Source: Streptomyces sp. NRRL B-1140 | GTDB taxonomy: Bacteria > Actinomycetota > Actinomycetes > Streptomycetales > Streptomycetaceae | NCBI RefSeq assembly: GCF_001280065.1 | Contig: NZ_LGEA01000001.1 | Coordinates: 62,001 to 126,000 of the forward strand | Reading direction: 5' to 3' | Length of the DNA stretch: 64,000 nt | Shown: one piece after another, positions 18,819 to 27,472 of the stretch | Layout: the number at the start of each line of letters is the position of its first letter | Position numbering within the stretch: the first letter of the stretch is position 1 | Position numbers and translations under genes: made by a program | The notes under the pieces: generated by a model | What the model saw: the letters and a program-made list of their open reading frames with translations, nothing else | Databases searched by the model: none | Told to the model about the DNA's origin: nothing

Positions 18819-21218
18819 TCAGCCCTCGGAGAGCTGTGTGCCGGTCAGGTGCTCGGGGCGGACCGGTGTCCTGTTCAGCTCCAGACCGGTCGCCGCGCGG
18901 ATCGCCGCGAGGACCGCCGGAGTCGACGACAGGGTGGGCGCCTCGCCGATGCCGCGCAGCCCGTACGGGGCGTGCTCGTCGGCGAGTTCGAGGACGTCGA
19001 CCGGGATGGTCGGCGTGTCGAGGATGGTGGGGATCAGGTAGTCGGTGAAGGAGGGGTTCTTGACCTTCGCCGTCTTCGGGTCGACGACGATCTCCTCCAT
19101 GACCGCCACGCCCAGGCCCTGCGTGGTCCCGCCCTGGATCTGGCCGAGTACCGACAGCGGGTTGAGCGCCTTGCCGACGTCCTGGGCGCAGGCCAGTTCG
19201 ATGACCTTGACCAGGCCGAGCTCGGTGTCGACCTCGACGACGGCCCGGTGGGCGGCGAAGGAGTACTGCACGTGCCCGTTGCCCTGGCCGGTGCGCAGGT
19301 CGAAGGGCTCGGTCGGCCGGTGCCGCCACTCCGCCTCGACCTCGACGGCCTCGTCCTCCAGGACGTCGACCAGGTCGGAGAGGACCTCACCGCCGTCCGT
19401 GACGACCTTGCCGCCCTCCAGGAGCAGTTCGGCCGTCGCCCAGGCCGGGTGGTAGGAGCCGAACTTGCGGCGCCCGATCTCCAGGACCTTCTCGCGGACC
19501 AGCTCGCAGGAGTTCTTCACCGCGCCGCCGGTGACGTACGTCTGCCGGGAGGCCGACGTCGAACCGGCGCTGCCCACCTGGGTGTCGGCCGGGTGGATGG
19601 TCACCTGCGTGACGCCCAGCTCGGTGCGGGCGATCTGCGCGTGGACGGTGACGCCGCCCTGGCCGACCTCCGCCATGGCGGTGTGCACGGTGGCGACCGG
19701 CTCGCCGGCGACGACCTCCATGCGCACCTTGGCGGTGGAGTAGTCGTCGAAGCCCTCGGAGAAACCCACGTTCTTGATGCCGACCGCGTAGCCGACCCCG
19801 CGTACGACGCCTTCGCCGTGCGTGGTGTTGGACAGGCCGCCCGGCAGCTGCCGTACGTCGGCGCCCGCGCTGGACTCCCACTGGCGCTCCGGCGGCATCG
19901 GCATCGCCTTGACGCGGCGCAGCAGTTCGGCGACGGGGGCCGGGGAGTCGACGGGCTGGCCGGTCGGCAGGAGTGTGCCCTGTTCCATGGCGTTGAGCCG
20001 GCGGAACTCCACCGGGTCCATGCCGAGCTTCGCGGCGAGCTTGTCCATCTGCGCCTCGTAGGCGAAGCACGCCTGGACCGCGCCGAAGCCGCGCATCGCG
20101 CCGCAGGGCGGGTTGTTGGTGTAGAGGGCGATGGCCTCGATGTCCACGTCCTCGACCACGTACGGCCCGACGGACAGGGAGGAGGCGTTGCCGACGACGG
20201 CCGGGGAGGCGGAGGCGTAGGCGCCGCCGTCCAGGACGATCCGGCACTTCATGTGGGTGAGCTTGCCGTCCTTGGTGGCCCCGTGCTCGTAGGACAGCTT
20301 CGCGGGGTGGCGGTGGACGTGCCCGAAGAACGACTCGAAACGGTTGTAGACGATCTTGACGGGCTTGCCGGTGCGCAGGGCGAGCAGGCAGGCGTGGATC
20401 TGCATCGACAGGTCCTCGCGGCCGCCGAACGCGCCTCCGACGCCGGACAGCGTCATGCGCACCTTGTCCTCGGGCAGGCCCAGCACGGGCGCCATCTGGC
20501 GCAGGTCGCTGTGCAGCCACTGGGTGGCGATGTAGAGGTGGACGCCGCCGTCCTCCTCCGGCACGGCGAGTCCCGACTCGGGGCCGAGGAAGGCCTGGTC
20601 CTGCATGCCGAAGGTGTACTCGCCGGTGACGATCACGTCGGCCCGCTCGCGTGCCGCGGCGACGTCACCGCGGACGATCGGCTGGCGGTGGACGATGTTC
20701 GGGTGCGGGACGTGGCCCGCGTGGTGGTCGTCGCGGTTCTCGTGGACGAGGAGGGCGTCCGGGGCGGTGGCGGAGGCCTCGTCGGTGATGACGGGCAGTG
20801 CGCGGTAGTCGACCTTGATCTTCGCGGCGGCCCGGCGCGCGGTCTCCGGGTGGTCGGCGGCGACGATGGCGACCGGCTCGCCGTGGTGGCGGACCTTGCC
20901 GTGGGCGAGGACCGGGGTGTCCTGGATCTCCAGCCCGTAGTTCCTCACGTCGGTCGGCAGGTCGTCGTAGGTCATGACGGCATACACGCCGGGCATGGCC
21001 AGGGCCTCGCTCGTGTCGATGGACACGATCTCGGCGTGCGCGACGGTCGAGCGGAGGATCTGTCCCCACAGCATGTCCTCGTGCCACATGTCGGACGAGT
21101 ACGCGAACTCTCCGGTGACCTTGAGGATGCCGTCGGGGCGGAGCGTGGACTCGCCGATGCCGCCCTTGGTCCGGGAGCCCTGGGTGATCTTCGTGGGGGT
21201 TCCGCTGGGAGAAGCCAT
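18819..21218 (-). CDS. Xanthine dehydrogenase, molybdopterin-binding subunit
   Basis: A 799-residue catalytic subunit of the xanthine oxidase family, which hydroxylates hypoxanthine/xanthine to urate. The aldehyde oxidase a/b hammerhead domain is N-terminal (residues about 25-140) and the Moco-binding domain follows, with GVGGAFGGREDLSMQIHACLLALRTGKPVK and the late ATLSS-preceding GIGEAP motif that supplies the catalytic Glu. It starts two bases after the iron-sulfur subunit ends, so it is the third gene of an FAD/FeS/Mo operon. Substrate as purine is supported by XdhC, PucR and NCS2 neighbours. Confidence 0.93.
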   Translation of the reverse strand: MASPSGTPTKITQGSRTKGGIGESTLRPDGILKVTGEFAYSSDMWHEDMLWGQILRSTVAHAEIVSIDTSEALAMPGVYAVMTYDDLPTDVRNYGLEIQDTPVLAHGKVRHHGEPVAIVAADHPETARRAAAKIKVDYRALPVITDEASATAPDALLVHENRDDHHAGHVPHPNIVHRQPIVRGDVAAARERADVIVTGEYTFGMQDQAFLGPESGLAVPEEDGGVHLYIATQWLHSDLRQMAPVLGLPEDKVRMTLSGVGGAFGGREDLSMQIHACLLALRTGKPVKIVYNRFESFFGHVHRHPAKLSYEHGATKDGKLTHMKCRIVLDGGAYASASPAVVGNASSLSVGPYVVEDVDIEAIALYTNNPPCGAMRGFGAVQACFAYEAQMDKLAAKLGMDPVEFRRLNAMEQGTLLPTGQPVDSPAPVAELLRRVKAMPMPPERQWESSAGADVRQLPGGLSNTTHGEGVVRGVGYAVGIKNVGFSEGFDDYSTAKVRMEVVAGEPVATVHTAMAEVGQGGVTVHAQIARTELGVTQVTIHPADTQVGSAGSTSASRQTYVTGGAVKNSCELVREKVLEIGRRKFGSYHPAWATAELLLEGGKVVTDGGEVLSDLVDVLEDEAVEVEAEWRHRPTEPFDLRTGQGNGHVQYSFAAHRAVVEVDTELGLVKVIELACAQDVGKALNPLSVLGQIQGGTTQGLGVAVMEEIVVDPKTAKVKNPSFTDYLIPTILDTPTIPVDVLELADEHAPYGLRGIGEAPTLSSTPAVLAAIRAATGLELNRTPVRPEHLTGTQLSEG

Positions 21219-21220
21219 GA

Positions 21221-21802
21221 TCAGACCGCCTCTGACTGCCGGGCGGCCGCGAGGCGGACCGCGTCCATGATCTTCTCGTAGCCGGTGCAGCGGCACAGGT
21301 TGCCCGACAGGGCCTCGCGGATGTCCGCGTCGCTCGGGTTCGGGTTGCGCTCCAGCATCTCGTCGGCCGCGACCAGCAGACCCGGTGTGCAGAAGCCGCA
21401 CTGCACGGCGCCGGCGTCGATGAACGCCTGCTGGATCGCGGACAGTTCGCCGCCCTCGCCGGTCTGCGAGTCGGTGCCCTTGGCGTCCCACGCCTGGGCG
21501 CTCTGCAACGACGTACCGCAGGCGCCGGACGCGCAGCCGCCCTCGGCGCGCTGTTTGGCGAAGTCGGCGAGCCCCTCGACGGTGACGACCTCGCGGCCCT
21601 CCACCTGCCCGGCGGCGACCAGGCAGGAGCACACCGGCACGCCGTCCAGACGGACCGTGCACGAGCCGCACTCGCCCTGCTCGCAGGCGTTCTTCGAGCC
21701 CGGCAGCCCGAGCCGTTCCCTCAGCACGTACAGCAGGGACTCGCCCTCCCACACGTCGTCGGCTTCCTGCTGACGGCCGTTGACCGTGAAGTTGACGCGC
21801 AT
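21221..21802 (-). CDS. Xanthine dehydrogenase, [2Fe-2S] subunit
   Basis: A 193-residue iron-sulfur subunit moving electrons from the molybdenum site to FAD. The plant-type ferredoxin cluster ligands are CEQGECGSC with a further Cys near residue 60, and the second cluster uses CGFC (135-138) and CRC (170-172). Between the two domains, residues about 81-118, there is an extra segment with two more cysteines (C90, C95) that shorter relatives lack. The ATG overlaps the stop of the FAD subunit by one base (TGATG), so translation is coupled. Confidence 0.92.
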   Translation of the reverse strand: MRVNFTVNGRQQEADDVWEGESLLYVLRERLGLPGSKNACEQGECGSCTVRLDGVPVCSCLVAAGQVEGREVVTVEGLADFAKQRAEGGCASGACGTSLQSAQAWDAKGTDSQTGEGGELSAIQQAFIDAGAVQCGFCTPGLLVAADEMLERNPNPSDADIREALSGNLCRCTGYEKIMDAVRLAAARQSEAV

Positions 21803-22692
21803 CACGCAGCTCCCTCGGTGAGGCGGCGGGTGCCGCGGTAGGACTCCCAGGTCCAGGTCAGCGTGCGGCGTGCCATGACGCCGACCGCGTGGCGGCGGTA
21901 GCTCGCGGTGCCGCGGACGTCGTCGATGGGGTTGCAGGCGGCGGAGCACAGGTCCGCGAACTGCTTGGCGACCGACGGGGTGATGATCTTGCCGTTGTCC
22001 CAGAAGCCGCCCTCCTCCAGCGCGGCGTTCAAAAACTCCTCGGCTGCCTTGGCCCGGACGGGTGTCGGGGCGGCCGAGCCGATCCCGGTCCGCACGGTCC
22101 GCGTCCCGGGGTGCAGCGCGAGCCCGAAGGCGCACACGGCGATGACCATCGCGTTCCTGGTGCCCACCTTGGAGAACTGCTGCGGCCCGTCGGCCTTCTT
22201 CACGTGCACGGCGCGGATCAGCTCGTCGGCCGCCAGCGCGTTGCGCTTCACGCCCGTGTAGAACGCGTCGATCGGGATGAGACGGCTCCCGCGCACCGAC
22301 TCCACCTCCACCTCGGCGCCCGCGGCGAGCAGCGGGGGGTGGGCGTCCCCGGCCGGGGAGGCGGTGCCGAGGTTGCCGCCGACGCCGCCGCGGTTGCGGA
22401 TCTGCGGGGAGGCGACCGTGTGCGAGGCGAGGGCGAGACCCGGCAGCTCGGCGCGCAGGTTCTCCATGATCTGCGTGTACGGCACGGAGGCACCGAGCCG
22501 CACGCTCTCCCCGCCGACCTCCCACTCGGACAGCTCGCCGATGCGGTTCAGGTCCAGGAGGTACTCGGGCCGGCGGTGGTCGAAGTTGATCTCGACCATC
22601 ACGTCGGTGCCACCCGCAATCGGCACAGCTGTGGGGTGCTCGGCCTTCGCGGCGAGCGCCTCCTCCCAGCTGGCGGGGCGAAGGAAGTCCAT
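21802..22692 (-). CDS. Xanthine dehydrogenase, FAD-binding subunit
   Basis: A 296-residue flavoprotein of the CO dehydrogenase flavoprotein/XdhB type that passes electrons to NAD. The FAD-binding signatures VPIAGGTDVMVEINF (residues 25-39) and IRNRGGVGGNLGTASPAGD are intact. First gene of the dehydrogenase operon; chosen ATG 22692 begins the conserved MDFLRPASWEEAL. The 306-base gap upstream separates it from divergent pucR and holds repeats that may be the regulator's targets. Confidence 0.92.
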   Translation of the reverse strand: MDFLRPASWEEALAAKAEHPTAVPIAGGTDVMVEINFDHRRPEYLLDLNRIGELSEWEVGGESVRLGASVPYTQIMENLRAELPGLALASHTVASPQIRNRGGVGGNLGTASPAGDAHPPLLAAGAEVEVESVRGSRLIPIDAFYTGVKRNALAADELIRAVHVKKADGPQQFSKVGTRNAMVIAVCAFGLALHPGTRTVRTGIGSAAPTPVRAKAAEEFLNAALEEGGFWDNGKIITPSVAKQFADLCSAACNPIDDVRGTASYRRHAVGVMARRTLTWTWESYRGTRRLTEGAA

Positions 22693-22998
22693 GACCGGCT
22701 CTCTTCTTCGTCTTCTCGTGGGGCGTTCAGATTGAGCCAATCCGTGTGCGGCGGTCCCGGCTCGTTCATGTGCTGTTCACGCGTAGTGGCCTCAGTACAC
22801 AGCGCGCTGCGCCAAGCGAGTCAGTCACGGAAACCATGAAGGAGTTGGCTGGCCAGGGCAGGCATCTTGTAGATTCGTATGAACGGAGGCCCGTGGAAAC
22901 CTCCTCGTTCTCCTGTGGAAACGCGCGACGCGACCGCGTGACCTGGAACACAGCCGGGGCAGGGCTTGATTTCGAGACAAAGAACGGCGGCGACGAGA
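22693..22998. promoter_or_regulatory. Divergent promoter region of the xanthine dehydrogenase operon and pucR
   Basis: No gene is evident here. Seen: an inverted repeat GATTG-AGC-CAATC (22730-22742) close to the dehydrogenase start; two direct copies of GTGGAAAC (22893-22900 and 22915-22922) 22 bases apart, i.e. on the same helix face; and a GGAGG/CCTCC dyad (22885-22904) overlapping the first copy. A possible -10 TAGATT lies at 22870-22875 toward pucR. These are candidates for PucR binding. Confidence 0.5.
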
Positions 22999-24672
22999 AT
23001 GCGGCTGCGCGCACTGCTGGACACCGACGCGCTGGGCCTCAAGCTGCTCGACGGCGAGGACGAGCTGGACCGCACCGTGCGGGGTGTGATGACCACCGAC
23101 CTGCGCGACCCCAGCCGCTACCTCGCGGGCGGCGAACTGGTGCTCACGGGCCTGGCCTGGCGACGGAACGCGGGCGACTCGGAACCGTTCGTCCGGATCC
23201 TGGTGCAGGCGGGTGTGACGGCGCTCGCCGCCGGCGAGGCCGAGCTCGGCGACGTGCCGGAGGACCTGGTCGTGGCCTGCGCCCGCCACCGCCTCCCGCT
23301 CTTCGCGGTCCACGAGTCGGTGGCGTTCGCGACGATCACCGAGCACGTCGTACGGCAGGTCTCCGGCGAGCGCGCCGGGGACCTCGCGGCGGTGGTCGAC
23401 CGCCACCGCCGCATGATGACGGCGGGCCCGGCGGGCGGCGGCCCCGACGTGGTGCTGGACCTGCTCGGCTCGGACCTGGACCTGCGGGCCTGGGTCCTGT
23501 CCCCCACCGGCCGCCTGATCGCGGGCTCGAAGGCGACGGGTCCCGCCCTGCCGGCCGAGACGTGCGCCCGGCTCGCCGGGGAGCACCTGGCCGCCACCCG
23601 GACGGGCCGCCGCGGCCCCCACCGCGTCGTCCTGGGCGCCACGACGTACTCCCTGTTCCCGGTCCGCTCCACGGGCCGTTCCCCGCAGTCGGCCCGGGAC
23701 GTGCGCGAGACCGTCCTCGCGGACTGGCTGCTGGCCGTGGAGGCGGACGCCGGGGACTGGCCCGAGGAGCGCCTGGACCTGCTCTACGGCGTGACCCAGC
23801 TGATCGCGGTCGAGCGGGACCGCCGTGACGCGGCCCGCACGGTCCGCCGCCGCCTGGCCCAGGAGGTCCTGGAACTGGTCCAGACGGGCGCGGCACCCGC
23901 CGAGATCGCCGCCCGCCTGCGCGTGGCCGCGCCGGTGCTGCTGCCCGGTCTGGGCGCCGCACCGCACTGGCAGGTGGTCGTGGCCCGCGTGGACTGGGAG
24001 GGCGGGGAGATCGAGGGCGGCCCGGTGGCACAGGCCCTGCTGGAGGAGGTCCTCGTCGATCCGGCGGTCGCGGGCCCGGAGCACTCCGACCGCATCGCGG
24101 TGGCCCACACGGGCGACGAGGCCATCGCCCTGGTCCCCCTCCCGGCCGTCTCGACGGAGCACGACGGCTCGGAGGCGGGCGTCCTCGCGGACACGCTCCT
24201 GGCGTCGGTCCGGGACCCCCTCACGGCCGGCCTCGACGACGACGGCCGGCTCACCCTGGGCGTCAGCGCGGCCGTCCACTCGGCGGAGGGGCTGCGCGGC
24301 GCGCTGGAGGAGGCACGCCACGCCCGGCGCGTCGCCGCGGCCCGCCCGGGCCGGGTCTGCGCGGCGGGCCACCAGGAACTGGCCTCGCACGTCCTGCTCC
24401 TGCCCTTCGTCCCGGACGACGTCCGCCGCGCTTTCACGGCCCGCCTCCTGGACCCCCTGCGGGACTACGACCGCCGCCACCGCGCCGAGCTGATCCCGAC
24501 GCTGGAGGTTTTCCTCGACTGCGACGGTTCCTGGACCCGCTGTGCCACCCGTCTGCACCTGCACGTCAACACGCTGCGCTACCGGGTCGGGCGGATCGAG
24601 CAGTTGACGAGCCGTGACCTGTCACGCCTCGAGGACAAGCTGGACTTCTTCCTGGCACTGCGCATGAGCTGA
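22999..24672 (+). CDS. PucR family transcriptional regulator of purine catabolism
   Basis: A 557-residue regulator with three parts: an N-terminal PucR sensory domain (residues 1-125, RALLDTDALGLKLLDGEDELDRTVRGVMTTD split over this region), a central CdaR GGDEF-like domain (about 290-420), and a C-terminal PucR-type helix-turn-helix (about 495-553; TLEVFLDCDGSWTRCATRLH then VNTLRYRVGRIEQL). B. subtilis PucR controls purine and allantoin use. It is divergent from the xanthine dehydrogenase operon, which is its obvious target. ATG 22999 begins the conserved domain; an ATG 33 bases earlier is possible. Confidence 0.9.
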   Translation: MRLRALLDTDALGLKLLDGEDELDRTVRGVMTTDLRDPSRYLAGGELVLTGLAWRRNAGDSEPFVRILVQAGVTALAAGEAELGDVPEDLVVACARHRLPLFAVHESVAFATITEHVVRQVSGERAGDLAAVVDRHRRMMTAGPAGGGPDVVLDLLGSDLDLRAWVLSPTGRLIAGSKATGPALPAETCARLAGEHLAATRTGRRGPHRVVLGATTYSLFPVRSTGRSPQSARDVRETVLADWLLAVEADAGDWPEERLDLLYGVTQLIAVERDRRDAARTVRRRLAQEVLELVQTGAAPAEIAARLRVAAPVLLPGLGAAPHWQVVVARVDWEGGEIEGGPVAQALLEEVLVDPAVAGPEHSDRIAVAHTGDEAIALVPLPAVSTEHDGSEAGVLADTLLASVRDPLTAGLDDDGRLTLGVSAAVHSAEGLRGALEEARHARRVAAARPGRVCAAGHQELASHVLLLPFVPDDVRRAFTARLLDPLRDYDRRHRAELIPTLEVFLDCDGSWTRCATRLHLHVNTLRYRVGRIEQLTSRDLSRLEDKLDFFLALRMS

Positions 24673-24678
24673 TACGCG

Positions 24679-24708
24679 GGGTGTCCCGGGGGCAAACCCC
24701 GGGCACCC
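24679..24708 (+). terminator. Hairpin after pucR
   Basis: A 12-bp stem with one bulged T (GGGTG and CCCGGGG arms, 24679-24691, against 24697-24708) and a 5-base loop just downstream of the pucR stop. Confidence 0.7.
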
Positions 24709-24724
24709 TCGCGTCCCACGACTT

Positions 24725-24740
24725 TGTGAAATCCTTCACC
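24725..24740. promoter_or_regulatory. Rex-operator-like inverted repeat
   Basis: TGTGAA-ATCC-TTCACC matches the Streptomyces Rex operator pattern TGTGAAC-NNN-TTCACA at 11 of the 12 arm positions, the last base and the first spacer base differing. It lies about 85 bases before the start of the TPR-like gene. The call rests on pattern only. Confidence 0.4.
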
Positions 24741-24822
24741 CACCCCCTTGGCCCGGCCCGCCGATTCATGCTGAGATGCCGCCACCACTCAACAGCTCGA
24801 TGGCGTGCTCGGGGAGGGCAAC

Positions 24823-25605
24823 GTGGCGCATACCGCCATGTCTGGTAACGGAACGACCGCCGGTGACGATCCCCTCCAGACCGCGGTATGGCGGCTGCGC
24901 TCCCGCGGGTGCTGGGCCGACGCGGCCGCCCTGCTGCTGCCGGCCACACCGGCGGCGGCGCTGCAGCGCGCGGCGCTGCTGGTCGAACGGTGTCTGTACA
25001 CCGAGCAGGGCTGGGAAGAGGCCGAGGACGCGCTGCGCACGGCCGAGGCGTTGGCCCACAGCGACGACGAACGAGGCGCGGCCGCTTGTGAACGCGGGTA
25101 CTTGGCCTACGCGGCGACCGTGCTCGCCGTCCGGGACCGGGCCGACGAGGCACGGGCCGCGCTCGGCCGGGCGGCGGCCCTGGTTGCTCCGGGGGCTCCG
25201 GCGCGGGCGCTGCTCGACTTCCGGCGCGGACTCCTGGCCGAGAACCTGACGAGCGCGCCCCAGGCCGCCCGCGCCGCGTACCGGCGTGCCCACGCGGGCG
25301 CGACGGCGCACTCCGACCCGCTGCTGCTGTCGTTCACCTGGCGTCACATGGCCGGACTCGCCCTGCGCGAAGGGGAGCTGGCGGAGGCGCGGCACGGGTT
25401 CGCGGAGTCGCTGCGGATCCGGGAGGAGCTGGGCTATCTCGTCGGCACGGCCCCGGCACTGGTGTCCCTCGCCGACACCGAGACGGAGCCGGAGGCGTCG
25501 CGGCTGCGGGAGGAGGCCCGCCGGCTGTTCCGCCTCCTGGGCGGCGTACCGACGTGGCTGGCCCGCCAGTTGGCCCCACCGGTACCGCCGGCGGCGACGG
25601 CTTGA
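24823..25605 (+). CDS. TPR-like helical repeat protein
   Basis: A 260-residue all-helical, Ala/Leu/Arg-rich protein. Repeating 34-residue-like helix pairs (for example RAALLVERCLYTEQGWEEAE, then RGYLAYAATVLAVRDRADEA, and REGELAEARHGFAESLRIRE) resemble degenerate tetratricopeptide repeats, so it is probably a protein-binding scaffold; function unknown. GTG 24823 is preferred because a GGGGAGGG precedes it by a few bases; ATG 24838 is the alternative. It ends 14 bases before the convergent GntR gene. A Rex-like site lies upstream. Confidence 0.7.
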   Translation: MAHTAMSGNGTTAGDDPLQTAVWRLRSRGCWADAAALLLPATPAAALQRAALLVERCLYTEQGWEEAEDALRTAEALAHSDDERGAAACERGYLAYAATVLAVRDRADEARAALGRAAALVAPGAPARALLDFRRGLLAENLTSAPQAARAAYRRAHAGATAHSDPLLLSFTWRHMAGLALREGELAEARHGFAESLRIREELGYLVGTAPALVSLADTETEPEASRLREEARRLFRLLGGVPTWLARQLAPPVPPAATA

Positions 25606-25619
25606 AGGGTGAGCCACAC

Positions 25620-26444
25620 TCAGCCGGCCGCAGCCGCCCCCGTGAAATGCTCACCCACCAGCGCCCGCACCACATCCAGATCGCGCGCGACCAGTGCGTC
25701 CAGCAGCGCCGTGTGCTCATGCGCGTCCGCCAGCAGCTCGGCACGCCCCCGCACCCCCCGCCCGACTCCGACCAGCGGCCACTGCGCCCTGCGGTGCAGG
25801 TCCTCCGCGATCCGGACCAGCTGCACGTTGCCCGAGAGGGACAGCACAGCCCGGTGGAATCCCCGGTCGGACTCCGCGTAGGTCGCGCGGCAGCCCGAGG
25901 ACGCCGCGCGGACCGTCGCCTCGGCGAGGGGCCGCAACTCGGCCCAGCGTTCGGACGGCACGGTACGGGCCAGCCGCAGCATCACCGGTACCTCGATCAG
26001 CGACCGGACCTCGGCCAGCTCGCCCAGTTCCCGCACACCCCGCTCGACCACCCGGAACCCACGGTTGGGCACGACCTCGACGGCCCCTTCGAGAGCCAGT
26101 TGCTGCATGGCCTCCCGGACCGGTGTCGCCGACACCCCGAACCGCTCGCCCAGCACCGGCGCCGAGTACACCTCCCCGGGCCGCAGGTCCCCCGCCACCA
26201 GTGCGGCCCGCAGCGCGTCCAGGATCTGCCCGCGCACCGAGGCCCGCTGGACCACCGGCCTGCCCCGCGGAGCGACCGGCGCGGGCGGCTCACTGTGCGT
26301 GTGCTCGCCCCGCACGTCCCCGGCCTGCCGCGGCACCCGAACCTGCCCGGACGGGCCACTCGCCCTGGACGGCGCGCCCGACCCGGACGGGCCCGCCGCC
26401 CACGGAGTCCCCGTTTCCGCGGAGCCCTGCGCTCCCTGCCTCAC
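25620..26444 (-). CDS. GntR family transcriptional regulator (FCD subfamily)
   Basis: A 274-residue regulator. After a long disordered Gly/Pro-rich N-terminus (about 65 residues, unusual for the family) comes the winged helix (VRGQILDALRAALVAGDLRP, then VLGERFGVSATPVREAMQQL), and the C-terminal FCD ligand domain with the metal-type residues in RATYAESDRGFHRAVL and ADAHEHTALLDAL. FCD members respond to carboxylates or sugar acids. GTG 26444 is chosen because it follows GGAGGAGGACCC; ATG 26480 lies before that ribosome site. Targets unknown. Confidence 0.85.
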   Translation of the reverse strand: MRQGAQGSAETGTPWAAGPSGSGAPSRASGPSGQVRVPRQAGDVRGEHTHSEPPAPVAPRGRPVVQRASVRGQILDALRAALVAGDLRPGEVYSAPVLGERFGVSATPVREAMQQLALEGAVEVVPNRGFRVVERGVRELGELAEVRSLIEVPVMLRLARTVPSERWAELRPLAEATVRAASSGCRATYAESDRGFHRAVLSLSGNVQLVRIAEDLHRRAQWPLVGVGRGVRGRAELLADAHEHTALLDALVARDLDVVRALVGEHFTGAAAAG

Positions 26445-26553
26445 GGGTCCTCCTCCGGACGTATCGGTACTTGGCGTCATTACGGCGGGTTGTTACTCGT
26501 CCGTCAAGCACCATAAGCGCCCCGGCTCCGAGTTCACATCTTCGTTCAACTTT

Positions 26554-26565
26554 TCAAGATCTTGA
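26554..26565. promoter_or_regulatory. 12-bp perfect palindrome next to the iron box
   Basis: TCAAGATCTTGA is fully self-complementary and ends two bases before the iron box. It is in the promoter region shared by the GntR gene and the FhuF-like gene and may be a second operator. Confidence 0.45.
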
Positions 26566-26566
26566 G

Positions 26567-26585
26567 TAAGGTTAGGCTTACCTCC
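26567..26585. promoter_or_regulatory. Iron box (DmdR1/DtxR-type operator)
   Basis: The 19-mer TAAGGTTAGGCTTACCTCC matches the DtxR/DmdR consensus TTAGGTTAGGCTAACCTAA at 15 of 19 positions, including the whole AGGTTAGGCT core. It lies 36 bases before the FhuF-like start, so iron repression is expected. Confidence 0.85.
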
Positions 26586-26620
26586 CAGAACCCCGTTTCA
26601 CCCGACGGATCGGTGATCAC

Positions 26621-27472
26621 ATGCCTGCGCCCCTTTCGGCCGTCTCCGGCGCCTACACCCGGCTGGCCGAGGTCCTCCCGGGGCTCGCCGTCACCGAACT
26701 GGACGCCTCGGACGAGACCCCGCACGGCCGCGGCTGGACCACCGCCGCCGACCTCGCGGCGGCCGGCCCCGCCCTGGACCGCTTCCTGGCGTGGGACGTG
26801 GACCAGATCCGGCGGGACTACGACGCGCAGGCCCGCCCCGACGTCGTCGCCGGCTTCGGCCTGCACCGCTACGCCTGGCCCGCCTGCCTCCTGATCACCG
26901 TGCCGTGGTTCCTGCACCGCCGGGTCCCCCGCTACCCCGTGACCCATGTCTCCTACGACCGCACCGCCCCGGGCCACGCCCTCGGGCACCTCGCCGTCCG
27001 CCCCGCCGGCTTCGCCTGCCTGCCCGGCGACGAGGCGGCCGCGCTGCCCGGCGCCCGGGTCGTCCCCGACGAGGAGGCGCTGCGGGCGGAGGTACGGGCG
27101 GCGGTCGCCGAGCACCTGGAACCGGTGCTGGCCGGTTTCGGCCCCCGGATGCGGCGCCGCGGGCGCGCCCTGTGGGGTATGGCCACCGACGAGATCGTCG
27201 AAGGGCTGTGGTACGTCGCCCAACTGCTCGGCGAGATCGAGGAGCGGCGTGCGATGCGCGAGCTGGAGCTGCTCCTGCCGGGGGCGACCAAGCCGTACGT
27301 CGGCACGGCGGCGTTCCGGGAGCTGACCGGCCCGGGCGGCGAGCCCCTGCTCACCCGCGACCGGGCGAGCTGCTGCATGTTCTACACGCTGCGCCCGGAG
27401 GACACCTGCGCGACCTGCCCGCGCACCTGCGACACGGACCGCGTCACCAAGCTGCTGGCGACGGCCGGTTGA
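26621..27472 (+). CDS. FhuF-like siderophore-iron reductase, (2Fe-2S) protein
   Basis: A 283-residue cytoplasmic protein whose C-terminus carries the FhuF cluster motif: CC (residues 249-250) in RASCCMFYTLRPEDTCATCP and two later cysteines, the C-C-x10-C-x2-C pattern that holds the [2Fe-2S] centre. Such proteins reduce ferric siderophores after import to release iron. An iron box stands directly upstream, supporting an iron-starvation role. No siderophore synthesis or uptake genes are adjacent, so it acts with transporters encoded elsewhere. Start ATG is close to the expected N-terminus. Confidence 0.85.
   Translation: MPAPLSAVSGAYTRLAEVLPGLAVTELDASDETPHGRGWTTAADLAAAGPALDRFLAWDVDQIRRDYDAQARPDVVAGFGLHRYAWPACLLITVPWFLHRRVPRYPVTHVSYDRTAPGHALGHLAVRPAGFACLPGDEAAALPGARVVPDEEALRAEVRAAVAEHLEPVLAGFGPRMRRRGRALWGMATDEIVEGLWYVAQLLGEIEERRAMRELELLLPGATKPYVGTAAFRELTGPGGEPLLTRDRASCCMFYTLRPEDTCATCPRTCDTDRVTKLLATAG

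Noticed and set aside
17079..21281. A 1400-codon open frame on the plus strand opposite the xanthine dehydrogenase genes
   Set aside because: It is the shadow of GC-rich third positions; the minus strand encodes clear dehydrogenase, XdhC and permease motifs and the plus frame has none.
22836..22998. ATG 22836 followed by a frame beginning MKELAGQG, upstream of pucR
   Set aside because: Looks like a possible leader peptide, but the frame has no early stop, no clear ribosome site and runs into the pucR gene out of frame.
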